The notes beneath the pieces were generated by a model, which ran no database searches, had not been told where the DNA came from, and saw only the letters and a program-made list of their open reading frames with translations. From assembly GCA_023410875.1 (NCBI GenBank), contig JAEYPH010000119.1:1-14556 (forward strand): a DNA stretch of 14,556 nucleotides, given 5' to 3'. Of this stretch, positions 12,249-14,556 are shown piece after piece. This DNA comes from Bacillota bacterium. Lineage in GTDB: Bacteria; Bacillota; Clostridia; Christensenellales; UMGS416. Position numbers and translations under genes: made by a program. The number at the start of each line of letters is the position of its first letter. Positions within the stretch are counted from its first letter, which is position 1.

Positions 12249-14489
12249 ATGGCATTGCATCCACATGCCATCTCGGCAGTCACAGAGGTTTTCCGCGGCG
12301 CACAAGCCGACGGTCGCAACACGCTGCACGAGTACGAGGTCTACCGCATGCTGCAGGCCATCGGCCTGGACGCGCCCCGCCATGCCTTCGTGCGCGACAT
12401 CCATGAGGTGGACCAGGCGCTGCTGGACAGCCTGGCCCCCGGGCCGCTGATCGTAAAGACCGTGTCGCGGGACCTGGCCCACAACCAGCGTTACGGCGGC
12501 GTCAAAAAGGTGGACAACCCCGAGCCGCTGTTCGTGCGCTTCGTGCTGGATAGTATGCGCGCCGAGGTGCTCTCCCATTTCCCCGGGGATCAGCAGCCAG
12601 CCATCGACGGCTTTCTGCTGGTGGAGTTTGTGAAGTTCACCCAGGCTCTGGGCAACGAAATCATGATCGGCCTGAAGGCCGACCCGGCTTTCGGCCCGGT
12701 CGTCACGCTGACCAAGGGCGGCGACGACGCCGAGTTCTTCGCCAAATATTATGACCCGGCCAACCTGCTGCTGGCCCCGGTCACCCTGGAGGACGCACGG
12801 GACATCGTGGGCCAGCTCAAGATCGGCCATAAGTTCCACGAGACCGGTCACGGCGACTATCTGGAGAAGATTGCCCGCGCCGTGTCCGCCATCGGCGATC
12901 TGGGCTATGCCTTCTCCTTTTCGGCCGAGCAACTGCCGGGTTTCCAGTTGGGCGTGCTGGACATCAACCCGCTGGTATTCAGCGCTGACGGCCGATTCCT
13001 GGCCGTGGACGGGTATGCCGAGTTCCAGCCCTGCGAGCCCTGCGCCGCGGCCCCCCACCGCCCCGACGCTTCCAACCTGAGCGCCTTCTTCGCGCCCAGA
13101 GGCGTGGCGGTGCTGGGCGTGAGCTCCGACGCCGGCAAGTATTCCATGGCGCGCATCATCGTGCAGTTGTTCCGCGACCTGGGCCGCGAGGACGTTTATT
13201 GCGTAAACCCCAGAGGCGGCGAAGCCGTTATCGGCGGGGCTTCGTATCCGCTCTATAAGAGCCTGGATGATATCCCCGACCATGTGGATCTGGTCGTCTA
13301 CGCCGCGCCGGCCAAGCACACGCTGGATTTCATCCGCACGCTGCCTGAGGGCAAGGCCGCCATCCTGATTTCCGGCATCCCGCCGGAAATCCGCTACAGC
13401 GAGTTTGCCGCCGCCGTGGACGCCGGCAAGCCCGCCGGCGTGCGACTGATCGGCCCCAACTGCATGGGCGTATACCGCGCTCCCGGCGAGGGCTCCCTGG
13501 GCGTCAACACGCTGTTTATAGAGGACAGCCGCCTGCACATCCCCCGCAGCCCCCACAGCAATGTGGCGCTGTTCACCCAGAGCGGCGCCATGGGCATCAC
13601 GCTCATCGAGCGCGCCCAGCACAGCCGCATCATCCGCACCATCGTGAGCTTCGGCAACAAGGTGGATGTCAATGTGCCCGACCTCATGAGCTACTTCGAC
13701 CAGGACAACGCCATCGACGTGATGTCCATGTACATGGAGGGCATCGACGCCGGCGAAGGGCGGCAGTTCTTCGACATCGCCCGCGAAACCAAAAAGCCCG
13801 TCATCGTCTACAAATCCGGGCGCACCGAGGCCGGCGCCAAGGCCGCAGCCAGCCATACGGCTTCCATGTCTGGCAGCTACGACGTTTTCCGCGCGTGCTG
13901 CCTGCAGGCCGGCTGTGTGCTCACCGAGGAGCTGGACGACTTCTACAACTTCACCAAGGCCTTCGCCATGCTCTACAACAAGCGGCCCGGCGGGCGCCGG
14001 GTGGCCGGCGTCGTGAACGCCGGGCTGGACGCGACCATGGGCGCCGACACGCTCAACTGCCTGAGCCAAGCGGTGCTGCAGCCGGAAACCGTGGCAAAGA
14101 TCCGCGCGCTGAACACCCACGGCCTGGTGGACACCAACACGTCCTTCCTGGATGTGACGCCCATGACCGATGATGTGCTTTACGCCCAGTTCATAGAGGC
14201 CGTGCTGGCCGACCCCGGCGTGGACTGCCTGTTCGTGGGCATCGTGCCCCATGTGGAGACCCTCAAGACCATACCGGAGAACTGCAAGGACCCCGACGCG
14301 CTGGCCTCGCTGCTCATAGACATCGGTCGGCGCAGCGGCAAACCCATTGTCGTGTCCATCAACGCCGGCCAGCACTTCCAAGCCATGGTGCAATATGCGG
14401 AAGAGAACGGCCTGCCGGTGTACGCCGACATCCGCTCGGCCATACGGTCGTTGGACGCGTATGTAGCCTGGTCTACGGCAGCGCGATAA
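12249..14489 (+). CDS. ADP-forming acyl-CoA/acetyl-CoA synthetase, fused beta-alpha order
   Basis: A 746-residue NDP-forming acyl-CoA synthetase that interconverts acyl-CoA + ADP + Pi with acid + CoA + ATP. The ATP-grasp half comes first (about 20-260): 'GPLIVKTVSRDLAHNQRYGGV' region with His78 at the place of the phosphate-shuttling histidine, 'IMIGLKADPAFGPVVTL' (138-154) and 'LDINPLVF' (237-244). A linker leads to the CoA-binding Rossmann domain (276-405, 'GVAVLGVSSDAGKYSMARI', 'LIGPNCMGV') and the succinyl-CoA-ligase-like domains (430-740, 'LFTQSGAMG', and catalytic His536 in 'AAASHTASMSGSYD'). Many fused bacterial enzymes have the alpha half first. In anaerobes this enzyme yields ATP from acyl-CoA, or activates acids. 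Substrate is not predictable. Monocistronic as far as visible. Confidence 0.92.
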   Translation: MALHPHAISAVTEVFRGAQADGRNTLHEYEVYRMLQAIGLDAPRHAFVRDIHEVDQALLDSLAPGPLIVKTVSRDLAHNQRYGGVKKVDNPEPLFVRFVLDSMRAEVLSHFPGDQQPAIDGFLLVEFVKFTQALGNEIMIGLKADPAFGPVVTLTKGGDDAEFFAKYYDPANLLLAPVTLEDARDIVGQLKIGHKFHETGHGDYLEKIARAVSAIGDLGYAFSFSAEQLPGFQLGVLDINPLVFSADGRFLAVDGYAEFQPCEPCAAAPHRPDASNLSAFFAPRGVAVLGVSSDAGKYSMARIIVQLFRDLGREDVYCVNPRGGEAVIGGASYPLYKSLDDIPDHVDLVVYAAPAKHTLDFIRTLPEGKAAILISGIPPEIRYSEFAAAVDAGKPAGVRLIGPNCMGVYRAPGEGSLGVNTLFIEDSRLHIPRSPHSNVALFTQSGAMGITLIERAQHSRIIRTIVSFGNKVDVNVPDLMSYFDQDNAIDVMSMYMEGIDAGEGRQFFDIARETKKPVIVYKSGRTEAGAKAAASHTASMSGSYDVFRACCLQAGCVLTEELDDFYNFTKAFAMLYNKRPGGRRVAGVVNAGLDATMGADTLNCLSQAVLQPETVAKIRALNTHGLVDTNTSFLDVTPMTDDVLYAQFIEAVLADPGVDCLFVGIVPHVETLKTIPENCKDPDALASLLIDIGRRSGKPIVVSINAGQHFQAMVQYAEENGLPVYADIRSAIRSLDAYVAWSTAAR

Positions 14490-14540
14490 GCCGCGCCGCC
14501 ACCGCACGCTGCCGCGGCACTTCGCAAAACGACGCGCGCC

Positions 14541-14556
14541 CCCATCTGCAGATGGG
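14541..14556. terminator. Palindrome at the right edge, possibly part of the synthetase terminator
   Basis: CCCATCTGCAGATGGG is a perfect 16-bp palindrome ending at the last base, 51 bp past the stop codon and preceded by GCGCGCC. If the stem continues beyond the window it would be a strong hairpin. Whether a T-tract follows cannot be seen. Confidence 0.35.

Noticed and set aside
12198..14507. A 769-codon open frame on the minus strand, antisense to the acyl-CoA synthetase
   Set aside because: It mirrors a GC-rich gene with full domain content on the plus strand. Its translation is rich in His, Gly, Ala and Gln with no recognisable domain, and no ribosome binding site supports it.

Overview
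The window looks like a chromosomal stretch from a GC-rich (about 60% by eye) member of the Bacillota, most likely a spore-forming clostridial lineage. Supporting signs are a YlmC/YmxH-type sporulation PRC-barrel protein, strong AGGAGG-type ribosome binding sites including one before a TTG start, sigma-A-like TTGACA/TATAAT promoters, an M3 oligoendopeptidase, an Mrp ATPase with a short Cys-rich N-terminus, and the edge of an ISL3-like insertion sequence. The genus cannot be named from sequence alone. Twelve complete genes and one partial gene are supported.

Layout. 1-125: the 5' end of an ISL3-family transposase runs off the left edge; its element appears to end at base 125, exactly at the stop codon of ylmC (125-403, minus). 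476-1171: a small XRE repressor and a four-TM membrane protein overlap by ATGA and are driven by a promoter carrying two matching 18-bp operator-like palindromes. 1172-1644: a gene-free, hairpin-dense spacer. 1645-2496: an AraC/GyrI-type regulator (minus). 2604-4268: a membrane diguanylate cyclase followed 21 bp later by a Uma2-fold nuclease (minus). 4424-6337: ftsH (minus, TTG start, own promoter and 5' hairpin). 6488-9071: mrp then pepF, a two-gene operon (minus) with a near-consensus promoter. 9305-12003: FAD oxidoreductase, ArsR regulator and Cys-rich YraQ/ArsP-type permease, all minus strand. 12249-14489: an ADP-forming acyl-CoA synthetase with the ATP-grasp half first (plus).

How they fit together. 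FtsH, PepF and Mrp are housekeeping functions: membrane protein quality control, peptide turnover and Fe-S/P-loop ATPase work. The most coherent regulated unit is the ArsR-permease pair. Three near-identical operator palindromes (consensus AWCGTWTTTTTACGAT) lie over the arsR promoter and before the permease gene. Both proteins are rich in cysteines outside the usual family positions, which points to a thiophilic metal or metalloid export circuit whose ligand is not evident. The FAD oxidoreductase upstream has its own palindrome-bearing promoter region and may or may not belong to it.

Most notable oddities: Mrp has lost the CPxC cluster ligand motif; the permease carries an eight-cysteine cytosolic loop; the XRE promoter has paired operators; the 1191-1643 spacer is an array of about ten stem-loops; and the IS boundary coincides with the ylmC stop codon.
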